DNA of 64,000 nt from a virus. The position numbers and the translations under genes were made by a program. The notes beneath the pieces were generated by a model. That model saw nothing but the letters and a program-made list of their open reading frames with translations. It did not search any database and was not told the origin of the DNA. The stretch lies in IMG/VR virus record IMGVR_UViG_3300036985_002657, positions 1 to 64,000 of that record; one strand, 5' to 3'. Below are positions 50,417-58,108 of the stretch, piece after piece (position 1 is the first letter of the stretch; every line of letters starts with the position of its first letter).

Positions 50417-50983
50417 TCACTCCCCCTCGACGTACTCCTCGCCGTCGTCCTCGGACTCCTCGCCTTCGTCGGCGTCCTCGGACTCCCCGCCTTCGTCCTC
50501 GTCTTCGGCAGACTCGGTCGAGAGATCCCCCGAGTCGATGAGCTTGCCGATATGCGTGAGAAGCGCCGCGACCAGCGCGGCGTCATCGATCATGCCCTCG
50601 TCCTCGAGGTGCGCGACAAGCTCCTCGGCCTCCTCGGGAGTGACACCGCCGAGAGTCGCCATCATCTCGGCGAGCAGGTCGCCGGGCAGTGCCATCACAC
50701 TCTCGGTGAGGATCTCGAGATTGTCGCCCTCGAGCGCAGTGCCCGTGTCCGAGAGCGCCTCGGGATCGAGCTCGTCGCAGCAGGCCGCGAGTTCCTCGGC
50801 GTTGGCCTCGAGCAGTGGGATCAGTTCGCCGAAGCGACCCGCCCCGTTCTCCTGCATATCGTCACCGCCCTCGGCGGTGTCGCCGGGCTCGACCTCGGCG
50901 GTGTCGCCGCCAGTCGAATCCTCGGTGCCGGGCTTCGGACCTGCGCTTGCGAACGCCGCCATCTTGTTCGGGTCGATTGCCAT
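50417..50983 (-). CDS. Highly acidic protein in head block
   Basis: A 188-residue acidic protein. Residues about 45-145 are helical (EANAEELAACCDELDPEALS; LVAHLEDEGMIDDAALVAAL), flanked by acidic low-complexity tails (EDADEGEESEDDGEEYVEGE). It could be a scaffold-like or charge-balancing head protein, as some phages package acidic proteins. No family recognised. Confidence 0.65.
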   Translation of the reverse strand: MAIDPNKMAAFASAGPKPGTEDSTGGDTAEVEPGDTAEGGDDMQENGAGRFGELIPLLEANAEELAACCDELDPEALSDTGTALEGDNLEILTESVMALPGDLLAEMMATLGGVTPEEAEELVAHLEDEGMIDDAALVAALLTHIGKLIDSGDLSTESAEDEDEGGESEDADEGEESEDDGEEYVEGE

Positions 50984-51025
50984 CTCAGACTCTCCTCATG
51001 GGCTGTCGAGCCCGATGCTACTGGT

Positions 51026-51997
51026 TCACTGCTTTGGGCGCAAGTTGACACGCCGCCCATTCTGAAACACCCAGCCGGGAACTCCCCACGCCTTCAGCCA
51101 GGGCGTGAGGACTGCGCGATCGTTCGGGCGGTTCGGCGGCTGCGCCCACGACTGCCCGACCATATGCTGAAACCCGCGACTCGCCTTCTTGCCGTGCCCG
51201 ACTGCGGACCCGCGCGGGAGTCCGGGCGGCATGGTGAACTGCCCACCGATCGCCGCGACCTGCCCGTGCATGGCGAACGAATCGACAGCCACCCGGTTGT
51301 CGAATGGCTGCCCGGTAGCGTCATCGATCAGCTCAGTCCAGCGCATCTTCAACCCGCGCACACTGCGCGCGAGTTCCTTGATCCCGTCCGCCTGCGCGAC
51401 ATTGTAGGCGACAGCCGATTCGGTGCGGACGATCCGCTCAACCTGCCACCACTGGTTCTCGAGCTCGTCGTTGACCGCTGCGACCATGTCACGGACGCGC
51501 GCACCCTCGGTGTTTGCGACATCGTGTAGACGGCGCTTGATCTTCAACTCGACCTCGCGTGCGAGTCGAGTCATCGCTTGCTTGCGCGCGGCCTCGATCA
51601 GAGTGCGTCGGTGCGCGACGAGCGAGCGTACTACGGTGTCATCGTTGAGTGAGCCCGCGTCTCCGTTCACCCGCTCGACGAAGCCGCCGAGTCCTCGCAG
51701 CGACTCCTCGAGCGTGCCGCGCGTTGCGGACGCGAGTGCTGTGCCGATTCGATCGGTCATCGCGCGGACGTGCCCAGACACCGTGCCTTGCATCCGATGA
51801 ATGGCCGAGTGATCTGCCGGGAGCATCAACCGCCCCTTCTCCGACGCGCGGACTGCTCGGTGCATGATCCCGCCCTCGATGTTGAACGCAGAACGCGCGG
51901 GGCGCATCGCAGTGCGATCAATGACTCGGTCCATGCGCGCACGGGCACTGCGCACCTCGGTCACAGCGCGGGCTCGCGTCGGCGGCGGCTTAGCCAT
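51026..51997 (-). CDS. Head morphogenesis protein (SPP1 gp7/Mu gpF-like)
   Basis: A 323-residue protein: a long helical N-terminal part, then the conserved minor-head region VERIVRTESAVAYNVAQADGI-like (IVRTESAVAYNVAQADGIKE), KMRWTELIDDATGQPFDNRV, then VGQSWAQPPNRPNDRAVLTP. This is the Mu F/SPP1 gp7 pattern of portal-associated minor head proteins, with the Cys/His pairs often found there absent. ATG 51997 overlaps the upstream gene by eight bases. Confidence 0.75.
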   Translation of the reverse strand: MAKPPPTRARAVTEVRSARARMDRVIDRTAMRPARSAFNIEGGIMHRAVRASEKGRLMLPADHSAIHRMQGTVSGHVRAMTDRIGTALASATRGTLEESLRGLGGFVERVNGDAGSLNDDTVVRSLVAHRRTLIEAARKQAMTRLAREVELKIKRRLHDVANTEGARVRDMVAAVNDELENQWWQVERIVRTESAVAYNVAQADGIKELARSVRGLKMRWTELIDDATGQPFDNRVAVDSFAMHGQVAAIGGQFTMPPGLPRGSAVGHGKKASRGFQHMVGQSWAQPPNRPNDRAVLTPWLKAWGVPGWVFQNGRRVNLRPKQ

Positions 51998-52448
51998 CCA
52001 CAGACTCCCAACGGGCGCAGGACGCGAGTGCTTCCACAACCGCGTCAGCAGTCGCAGTGATGTCCTGCACCGCAGCACAGGTGCCCTCAGAGCCGTTGCG
52101 GGGCTGGTAGAACGTGCAGCGGTCGCAGACTCGGCCACCACTGCCGACTTGGGCGAGCCCGCTGAACTCGGGCCGGATGAACGCTGCGCGGTCTGGCGCA
52201 GGATGCACGGCTACGATCGGCGGGCCGAAGACGTGGTACGCGCAACAGGCGTCCTGCGGCGCGACGGTGTCGGGATCGTGCACGACACAGTTCTCATCGT
52301 CAGCACACCACAGCAGACAGTTCCCGCAGAACTTCCGTGATCGGTCGGTGTTCGCTTGCGCGTACATCACCTGCCCGAGAGTCGGGCGCGGGATCGAATC
52401 TGCGAGTGCTGCGTTCGGGTCAGCGAAGATGGCGAGGAATCGGCTCAC
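51990..52448 (-). CDS. Cysteine-rich protein with two metal-binding-like clusters
   Basis: A 152-residue protein starting at GTG 52448 (GTGA overlap). Two similar clusters are visible: FCGNCLLWCADDENCVVH followed by CCAYH, and VCDRCTFYQPRNGSEGTC followed by SCARW. Spacing suggests two related zinc- or Fe-S-binding units from an internal duplication. Located between head morphogenesis and a small membrane-like protein. Function unknown. Confidence 0.6.
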   Translation of the reverse strand: MSRFLAIFADPNAALADSIPRPTLGQVMYAQANTDRSRKFCGNCLLWCADDENCVVHDPDTVAPQDACCAYHVFGPPIVAVHPAPDRAAFIRPEFSGLAQVGSGGRVCDRCTFYQPRNGSEGTCAAVQDITATADAVVEALASCARWESVDG

Positions 52449-52762
52449 AGCACACCTCGGGTCAGAACAGACAGCGACCAGTTCCACAGGCGGGTCTTGA
52501 GGCCGCAGACGGTGGCGATAACCCACCACCGCCAGAGAACGAACCAGGCGAGTCGAAGTGCTGCCTGCGGTGTGATCGACAGCACGACCGGCGAGCTTCG
52601 CCCGTAGTACAGGTCGAAGGCGTCACCGCGCGAGATCACCGTCAACCGCCGCCCGTCGAGTTCGACGTGACTCCACGCCTGCGCCGCACCGGGCGGGCGC
52701 AGCGTGCCGCCGTCCTGCACAACGAGCTTCTGCGACACCCACAGAGCGACCCGCTCACTCAT
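52445..52762 (-). CDS. 105-residue protein with hydrophobic C-terminal segment
   Basis: The N-terminus is a beta-like domain (AWSHVELDGRRLTVISRGDA), the C-terminus has a Trp-rich hydrophobic segment (LRLAWFVLWRWWVIATVCGL), which could be a membrane anchor. ATG 52762 overlaps the HNH gene end by eight bases. Function unknown. Confidence 0.6.
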   Translation of the reverse strand: MSERVALWVSQKLVVQDGGTLRPPGAAQAWSHVELDGRRLTVISRGDAFDLYYGRSSPVVLSITPQAALRLAWFVLWRWWVIATVCGLKTRLWNWSLSVLTRGVL

Positions 52763-53156
52763 CGTTCTGCGCACGGTCGGCGTCATGCACGGTATCGTGA
52801 CACGACTTGCAGATCGTGACGATGCTGTTCGGGTCGTTGGAGTGATCCTTCTTCTTCAGCCAAGCCGACGCAGGGTTCTCGAGTCCGCCCTTGTGGTGTA
52901 ACTGAATCCCGCCCGTATCGGCCCCGCCCTTGCGCCCGCAGACTTTGCAGGTGTAGTCGTCGCGCCGGAAGACGAACAGCACGAGTGACGGGCTCAACCC
53001 CCCGCGTCCCGCGCTGGCGAGGACTACGCCCTTCGCCTTGGCTTCCATGCGCAGCTTGTGGAGCGCGTGACGCTCCTCGCGCGAAAGCTCCGGCTTGCCG
53101 CCCTCTCGATCCTTATTCCGTTTCCAGACCTCGAGTGCGCGCGCCACAGTGATCAC
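52755..53156 (-). CDS. HNH endonuclease in head/packaging block
   Basis: A 133-residue HNH nuclease: CKVCGRKGG, then LHHKGG, NSIVTICKSCHD form a zinc-bound beta-beta-alpha-metal fold. HNH proteins near portal/terminase genes often assist DNA cutting during packaging in cos phages, which would hint at cohesive ends here. GTG 53156 overlaps the upstream stop. Confidence 0.8.
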   Translation of the reverse strand: MITVARALEVWKRNKDREGGKPELSREERHALHKLRMEAKAKGVVLASAGRGGLSPSLVLFVFRRDDYTCKVCGRKGGADTGGIQLHHKGGLENPASAWLKKKDHSNDPNSIVTICKSCHDTVHDADRAQNDE

Positions 53157-53617
53157 CCTTTGACGTAGCGTTTCTTACCGCTCTTGCTGATCACGAACTC
53201 GCCGCCCTTCTTGCCAGTTTGGACGGCTTGGTGCATGGCCTGATCATGCGGAGTAGCGCGGCCTGCGGTGCCATGCGACGCAGAGTGCATGGCGCGGGCG
53301 CGCTCGGCTGCGTGAGTGCGCTCCATCGACTCACGCATCGTCATCATACCTTGGCGGCGACTCTCCTGCGCCATCGGCGCGTGCATCGCTTCCGAACGCT
53401 TCCTCATCGCCTCGGCCTCGTGACGCGCCGCGTCGGCGTGGTGCATGTCAGCGATGCCGGGAGAGAGCCGCGCCTGCTCGCGATGATAGGTAGCGACGCG
53501 ATCGTGCTGATCAGGCGTCATCGCGGCATCGCGCTCGGCGTCGCTCATCTCCGAAGCACGACGACGAGACGACATTCCAAACGAACCACGAACCGGACCA
53601 CGAGATCGCATGACCAT
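53153..53617 (-). CDS. Met/His/Ala-rich protein with KGG..KSGKKRYV tail
   Basis: A 154-residue basic helical protein with many Met, His, Ala and Arg residues (SRRQGMMTMRESMERTHAAE). It ends in TGKKGGEFVISKSGKKRYV, a tail shared almost exactly with the next gene (53628). AGGAGGTGAG precedes the ATG. The tail resembles a short C-terminal module seen on various phage head proteins. Confidence 0.65.
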   Translation of the reverse strand: MVMRSRGPVRGSFGMSSRRRASEMSDAERDAAMTPDQHDRVATYHREQARLSPGIADMHHADAARHEAEAMRKRSEAMHAPMAQESRRQGMMTMRESMERTHAAERARAMHSASHGTAGRATPHDQAMHQAVQTGKKGGEFVISKSGKKRYVKG

Positions 53618-53627
53618 CGCTCACCTC

Positions 53628-53885
53628 CTAGACGTATCGCTTCTTGCCGCTCTTGCTGATCACGAACTGGCCGCCCTTCTTGCCAGTCTGGGTGACATAA
53701 GCCTTCCCGCCGACCGCCGTTGACCCAGCACTAAGCCGCGCAGCTTTCTCGCCGATTGATTCTGTTCGAGCCTGCCCACGGTGCGTCGCTCGCGCCGCAG
53801 CCACTCGGGCCTTGTGCGCGGTAGCCGACTCGCCAGGTCGCCGGATTACATACCGTGTATCAAAACGTCCAGCTCCTACAGCCAT
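53628..53885 (-). CDS. Small basic protein with KGG..KSGKKRYV tail
   Basis: An 85-residue basic protein (ATAHKARVAAARATHRGQAR) ending in TGKKGGQFVISKSGKKRYV. Its DNA over this tail is about 90 percent identical to that of the previous gene, showing a duplication. The two proteins differ elsewhere. The tail may direct proteins to the same target, for example portal or prohead. Confidence 0.65.
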   Translation of the reverse strand: MAVGAGRFDTRYVIRRPGESATAHKARVAAARATHRGQARTESIGEKAARLSAGSTAVGGKAYVTQTGKKGGQFVISKSGKKRYV

Positions 53886-53898
53886 CGCTCATCTCCTC

Positions 53899-54306
53899 TC
53901 AGGTGCCGGGACCGGCAACGATCTTGTCAACGCCGGGACCACGATTGATCTCGACGATGCAGTGACTCGGTGCCTTCGCCAACTGCCGCTCCATCTGCGG
54001 AGTGCAGGACTTGCAGGCGTAGACGACCGACACGCGGAAGTAGGGCTTCGCCATGCCTTCGCTGTCCTTGATCTGGACGATATGGGGCATGAGCTCCTCC
54101 GGCCCCATCGCGGCGATCGCCTGCACCGCCGGGTTCTTCATCGCCTCTTTGATCTCCATCATCACGAGCGCCCGAGTCATCGGTCGCATCCCACAGCCGG
54201 AGCAGCGCGCGTTGATCGGGAAGGCGTACCTCGCGTGAACTTCCTCGGCAGTGCGACGCCCGCCAAACAGCTTCTGTCGGTGTATCGGAGTCACGGTGCT
54301 CATCAT
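53899..54306 (-). CDS. Zinc-ribbon-like protein
   Basis: A 135-residue protein with CSGCGM near residue 35 and CKSC near residue 98, which together could form one zinc site. The rest is alpha/beta (VMMEIKEAMKNPAVQAIAAM). It starts at ATG 54306 or 54303, overlapping the HAD gene stop. No family recognised. Confidence 0.6.
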   Translation of the reverse strand: MMSTVTPIHRQKLFGGRRTAEEVHARYAFPINARCSGCGMRPMTRALVMMEIKEAMKNPAVQAIAAMGPEELMPHIVQIKDSEGMAKPYFRVSVVYACKSCTPQMERQLAKAPSHCIVEINRGPGVDKIVAGPGT

Positions 54307-54752
54307 GCCCTCATCGTAGTTGGCTCAGCCGCGCCGTACAAGTCCACCATGCCGCGCCAGCCGTCTTCGTTGAACGGTGCGGCGCGGTCATCGATGAACA
54401 CGTCGGCTCCTGGCTTGCCGGAGTGTTCCCACACCAGCGCGAAAACGCCAGGCAGTTCCTTCTTCACGAAGGCGAGCATCTGGTCATAGCGTGCCTGGTT
54501 GATCTGCCGACTGCGCTCCGCAGTCGCCTTGTGCGCCTTGCGGACTCCTGCCGCTACCAACGGGTCGATCACACTGGCATCTCGCAGCCACGGGCTCGCT
54601 CGCCCGCTGAACAGGATCAGAACGTGGCCCGCCGCCTTCATGCGCAGCAGGGCCGACTTCGCGCCAGGCAGGAACCGCAGCGGCGTCGTCGTGTCGTCGT
54701 AGGGCTGAGCGTCGCTGACGATCGTGCCGTCGAAGTCGATGGCGATGATCAT
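54303..54752 (-). CDS. HAD-superfamily phosphatase
   Basis: A 149-residue HAD hydrolase with motif I DFDGT (Asp6 nucleophile, Asp8), motif II LFSGRAS, a Lys in the middle and motif III-like DVFIDDRAAP. This resembles phage HAD proteins related to the phosphatase part of polynucleotide kinases. It might process nucleotides or DNA ends. Its place between portal and head genes is unusual for metabolism. The ATG overlaps the upstream stop as ATGA. Confidence 0.75.
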   Translation of the reverse strand: MIIAIDFDGTIVSDAQPYDDTTTPLRFLPGAKSALLRMKAAGHVLILFSGRASPWLRDASVIDPLVAAGVRKAHKATAERSRQINQARYDQMLAFVKKELPGVFALVWEHSGKPGADVFIDDRAAPFNEDGWRGMVDLYGAAEPTTMRA

Positions 54753-55177
54753 CGGCGCTTGCCCTTCCGCACCGTCAGCTTCGTGTCCACAGCGAGCGCG
54801 GCGATCACTCGATTCTCGTCACGACACCTGAACCGCTTGACCGCGCTCTGCTCCTCAACCGCTGCGTCAAGCCAGCCGCGTTGAACGAAGGTGCGCAGCG
54901 TCGGCCAGTCGGTCTTCCACCGCGCCAGCCAGAAGTCGGCAGTGCGCCAGCCCTCGAGCGGGTTCAGCGCGCCTTGCCTGACAGCGCGGTACTCGAGCTC
55001 GTCGGCAGCATCGTAGGCGGGCACACCGGCTCTGTAGGGGCTGTCGGGCGAACTCGGGTCCACGCGCTCGTCCTCGAGCACGCTACCGTCCTTGCGGCGC
55101 GGTAGCGTGGGCGCGGGGCGGCTCAGGCGTCCTGACGCCCACGCCACACGTCCGCCGAGGATGACGCGAGTCGCCAT
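54749..55177 (-). CDS. 142-residue protein after portal, unknown
   Basis: A protein of 142 residues (GWRTADFWLARWKTDWPTLR) with a helical middle and basic ends. ATG 55177 has GGAGGA directly upstream and overlaps the portal stop (TGATG). Could be a portal-associated accessory. No motif. Confidence 0.6.
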   Translation of the reverse strand: MATRVILGGRVAWASGRLSRPAPTLPRRKDGSVLEDERVDPSSPDSPYRAGVPAYDAADELEYRAVRQGALNPLEGWRTADFWLARWKTDWPTLRTFVQRGWLDAAVEEQSAVKRFRCRDENRVIAALAVDTKLTVRKGKRR

Positions 55178-57108
55178 CACTCCTCCTCGGGCAGCGCCGG
55201 TTCTCCGGGCGCTGCGGGCTCCTTACCAGTCTCCGGCGTTGCGTCGGTAACAGGCTTGACCGTCGGCTTCTCCGACATCATTCGAGTGACGCTCTCCTCG
55301 CTGACTTGCGGGAAGGCGTTGAGGATCACTTCGGCTGCTGCCACTGCGGGCAGCGTGCCTGCGTAGACTTGCGACAGCACACCGATCAAGGCGTTGACCT
55401 GCGCGCCGTTCAGGGTGTCGGAGACTTCGCCAGGAACCGGCCACTCCTCCTCGGCGAAAGGCTCCTCGACAGGGATCTCCTCCTCGACAGGCTCCTCGTA
55501 TGCGGTGTCGTAGGCTGCCGCAGGATCGGCTGCCGCAGTCGCGGCCGCGAGCTTCTCGACGAGTGCCGCCGTGTCCTCGATGCCGAAATAGTGCGCGATG
55601 AAACGAACACCGTGCTCGAGATCGGTTAGGCCGTAGTTCATGGCCTTGCCTGCGGCGTCCACAGCACTCGTGATCTCGGTCAGCGTAGGCTCAGCCCAAT
55701 CCGGCCAGTCGAGCTCGAGCATCTGGCCCTTGCCGATCTGATGCTCGGTGCCCTCCTTCGTACGCGGCAGTCGAATGACAGAGCGCGTGATGCGCGGCAG
55801 ATCGCCGCCACGATCCACGACAGGCGTGCTGAGCTTGCGCGCTGCGCGGAGCAGCATCTCGAGCAGTCGCTTGACTCCGCGCTCGCCGTACTGCTCTCGC
55901 AGAATGTCGGCCTGCTCGATCATGTTCGAGTAGTTCTGCGTCACCTCGGCTTCGGTGCGCGCGGGTCCGCTGAAGTTATCATCGAGGACGCAGCGCGTGA
56001 TTCGGAGCACACGCTTCTCGAGCTCTGCGGCGAACTCGAGTGCTGCCTTCGGACCCGCGCCACTGATCTCCAAGTACGACACGCTGCCACCGCTGCTCGT
56101 CTTGATCGCGTTGTCGCTGCCCTTGCGCAGCCCGTCGGGAATGTCGTCGTCGGTCGAGATATGCAACGTCGGATCGCAGTTCGACAGGATGCCGCGATTC
56201 GCCTGCGAGAGCAGCGAGTCGATCGTCTCGATATTGTCGTACACGCCATGGCAGTCGGGGTCGCCATCGATGTCGTCCTGCACTTCGTTGTTCTGCACCC
56301 ACACCACAGGGCAGAAGCCGAAGTCGTGAGTCGTGACGATCGACTTGTGCTGCGTCCAGCGCGGCTCCTCGCCTGCGTTGACAGGGACACGCGGCCAGAG
56401 CGTGTCGTCAGTCTCCGTGATGATCCGGCGATACCAGAACCAGCCTTCGACCATCAGCCCCGTCTCAGCGTCGCGGGTCATGTCGGGATACTGATACCGC
56501 TTCTCGATCTTCTCGAGCACGAGCTCCTCACGGTCGGCGAAGTGCGGGAAGCACCAGCGCGGATCGTGAACTTCGATCTTCGGCTTGCCGTCGCGGAACA
56601 CGAAGCCGACGGCGACAGTGCCCATCGCGCCGCCGTAGCTGCGGGCGAGCACCATTCGGGACCACAGCCGCGTGCTCTCGATCACAGCGGTCAACCAGGC
56701 GTCGGTGTCGGGGTCGTCTACGACAACGAGCTTCGGGTGATGCTGCGAGCCGAACAGCAGGCCGGTGAACCGATTGACGATCACCTTGGCAAGATAGTAC
56801 GGCGCAGTCGGCTTTCGGAACTTGAGCGGCAGAGTCGAGTTCCCTGCGTCGTAGAACCCGCCGGGAATGAACCCCGCCGTGGCGATGGCTTCGTTCTCGA
56901 TATGCCCCGTCGCCTGACGCCCGTCCCAGTCGGTCTGCCGCTGGTGATAGTTCATGCAGCGATAGAACGCCCACAGGTGCCCGAGCAACTGCTGCCGCTC
57001 AGTGAGCGCGTCAGTCGGCCCACCGCCCTCCTGCACGAGTCCAGGCGCGGAGGGGCCGCGAAGCATCTGACCGACCTGACCGACGTTGGCGCGCGTTCCA
57101 GAGCTCAT
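55177..57108 (-). CDS. Portal protein
   Basis: A 643-residue portal, the ring through which DNA enters and leaves. It shows an N-terminal portal-like pattern (YLAKVIVNRFTGLLFGSQ), the wing beta region with HDPRWCFPHF, and the stem/crown helices (NYSNMIEQADILREQYGERG). An acidic extension (VEEEIPVEEPFAEEEW, about 540-560) and a helical C-terminal domain follow. Located after terminase, as expected. Confidence 0.85.
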   Translation of the reverse strand: MSSGTRANVGQVGQMLRGPSAPGLVQEGGGPTDALTERQQLLGHLWAFYRCMNYHQRQTDWDGRQATGHIENEAIATAGFIPGGFYDAGNSTLPLKFRKPTAPYYLAKVIVNRFTGLLFGSQHHPKLVVVDDPDTDAWLTAVIESTRLWSRMVLARSYGGAMGTVAVGFVFRDGKPKIEVHDPRWCFPHFADREELVLEKIEKRYQYPDMTRDAETGLMVEGWFWYRRIITETDDTLWPRVPVNAGEEPRWTQHKSIVTTHDFGFCPVVWVQNNEVQDDIDGDPDCHGVYDNIETIDSLLSQANRGILSNCDPTLHISTDDDIPDGLRKGSDNAIKTSSGGSVSYLEISGAGPKAALEFAAELEKRVLRITRCVLDDNFSGPARTEAEVTQNYSNMIEQADILREQYGERGVKRLLEMLLRAARKLSTPVVDRGGDLPRITRSVIRLPRTKEGTEHQIGKGQMLELDWPDWAEPTLTEITSAVDAAGKAMNYGLTDLEHGVRFIAHYFGIEDTAALVEKLAAATAAADPAAAYDTAYEEPVEEEIPVEEPFAEEEWPVPGEVSDTLNGAQVNALIGVLSQVYAGTLPAVAAAEVILNAFPQVSEESVTRMMSEKPTVKPVTDATPETGKEPAAPGEPALPEEE

Positions 57109-57148
57109 GCGTCTCCTCTATCACGAGCCATCGCTGAACGCGAGTCGA

Positions 57149-57748
57149 TCAGAACTGCGGAGCGAACTCCACGTCGATCATAAACCCAGCGCCGCCGGTC
57201 GGCGCAGTGATCCCCTGCGCGTACAGATAGTCGCCAGCCTGAAGCGTGCGCAGCGCGAGAGTCGCGGGAACACCCGTCGCCGTGCTGAACGCACCGCCGC
57301 CCTGAACGAGCGTGATCGTGAGAAGCTGCGTCATCGCGCCTGCGCGTCTGCGCCAGACTTCGACGACAGCGGACCCGGTGCCGTCGGCCATCTGGTGCAA
57401 GTCGATCGCAGTGATGACTCGAGCAGCCGCGATGTTCGAGTTGCCCCAGAGAGCCATCGCCGCCGTCGACACGACGCCTGCGGACCCGAGCGTTGTGGGG
57501 AACGGGCCGCGCGGATTGAAGTGCACGGCGTCGGGCGCTTGATCGGTCATCCCGAGATACGCGGTGTCGAACGGCCCTGCGGCAGACGCGGACTCCTCGA
57601 CCATCAGCGCGCCGTTGCTGCCGAGCAGCGCGAGAGCGCGAGCGGCAGTGATGTTCAGACAGATCGCTTGGCGTCCGCGCAAAACACCCATGAACGGATA
57701 CGGCAGCGCGACAGGCTCGATCGACGGATTGCGAATGATGGCGGGCAT
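57149..57748 (-). CDS. Virion structural protein, unknown
   Basis: A 199-residue beta-rich protein (VITAIDLHQMADGTGSAVVE; TLRTLQAGDYLYAQGIT-like strands). Probably a jelly-roll virion protein, perhaps a head fibre part with the neighbouring 654-residue protein. A short spacer of 40 bases separates it from portal. Confidence 0.6.
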   Translation of the reverse strand: MPAIIRNPSIEPVALPYPFMGVLRGRQAICLNITAARALALLGSNGALMVEESASAAGPFDTAYLGMTDQAPDAVHFNPRGPFPTTLGSAGVVSTAAMALWGNSNIAAARVITAIDLHQMADGTGSAVVEVWRRRAGAMTQLLTITLVQGGGAFSTATGVPATLALRTLQAGDYLYAQGITAPTGGAGFMIDVEFAPQF

Positions 57749-57750
57749 GA

Positions 57751-58083
57751 TCAGGCCAGATCCCCTGGCGTGACGCCAGCCATCGCGTTGAACACGCCTT
57801 TGATCTTACTCGTCACCACAGCGTCGTCGGCGACTGCCGCCATGTTCACGTCACTGAAGTCGAGCGCGACGTTGCGCACGAGACAGCCGACGAACGCGCT
57901 GCTGCGGTCACTGACCCACGACAGCGCGAGATTGCTGCGCTTCGCCGTGACGTTCGGGTGCACGGCGTCGAGAGGCTCATCGCAGACCTTCAGCGCGACA
58001 CGGATGCCGAGCAGCGTGACTCGCCGGATGAACGCCGCGTCGTTGAACAGGGCTTCTGCTTGATCGAGAGTGATGAGCGCCAT
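57751..58083 (-). CDS. 110-residue protein, unknown
   Basis: A small alpha/beta protein (LDQAEALFNDAAFIRRVTLL; GCLVRNVALDFSDVNM). Separated by two bases from the next gene. Could be a virion protein related to head-fibre assembly. No motif. Confidence 0.6.
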   Translation of the reverse strand: MALITLDQAEALFNDAAFIRRVTLLGIRVALKVCDEPLDAVHPNVTAKRSNLALSWVSDRSSAFVGCLVRNVALDFSDVNMAAVADDAVVTSKIKGVFNAMAGVTPGDLA

Positions 58084-58108
58084 AGTCGTCCGTCCTTGTC
58101 AGTCGCAC

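Noticed and set aside
53806-54535. Two more CGCACAAGGC matches on the minus strand (near 53807 and 54526)
   Set aside because: Both are inside genes as codons for Ala-His-Lys-Ala and are not in spacers, so I did not count them as elements.
55741-57183. 480-residue plus-strand frame opposite portal
   Set aside because: Antisense of the portal gene without recognisable domains.
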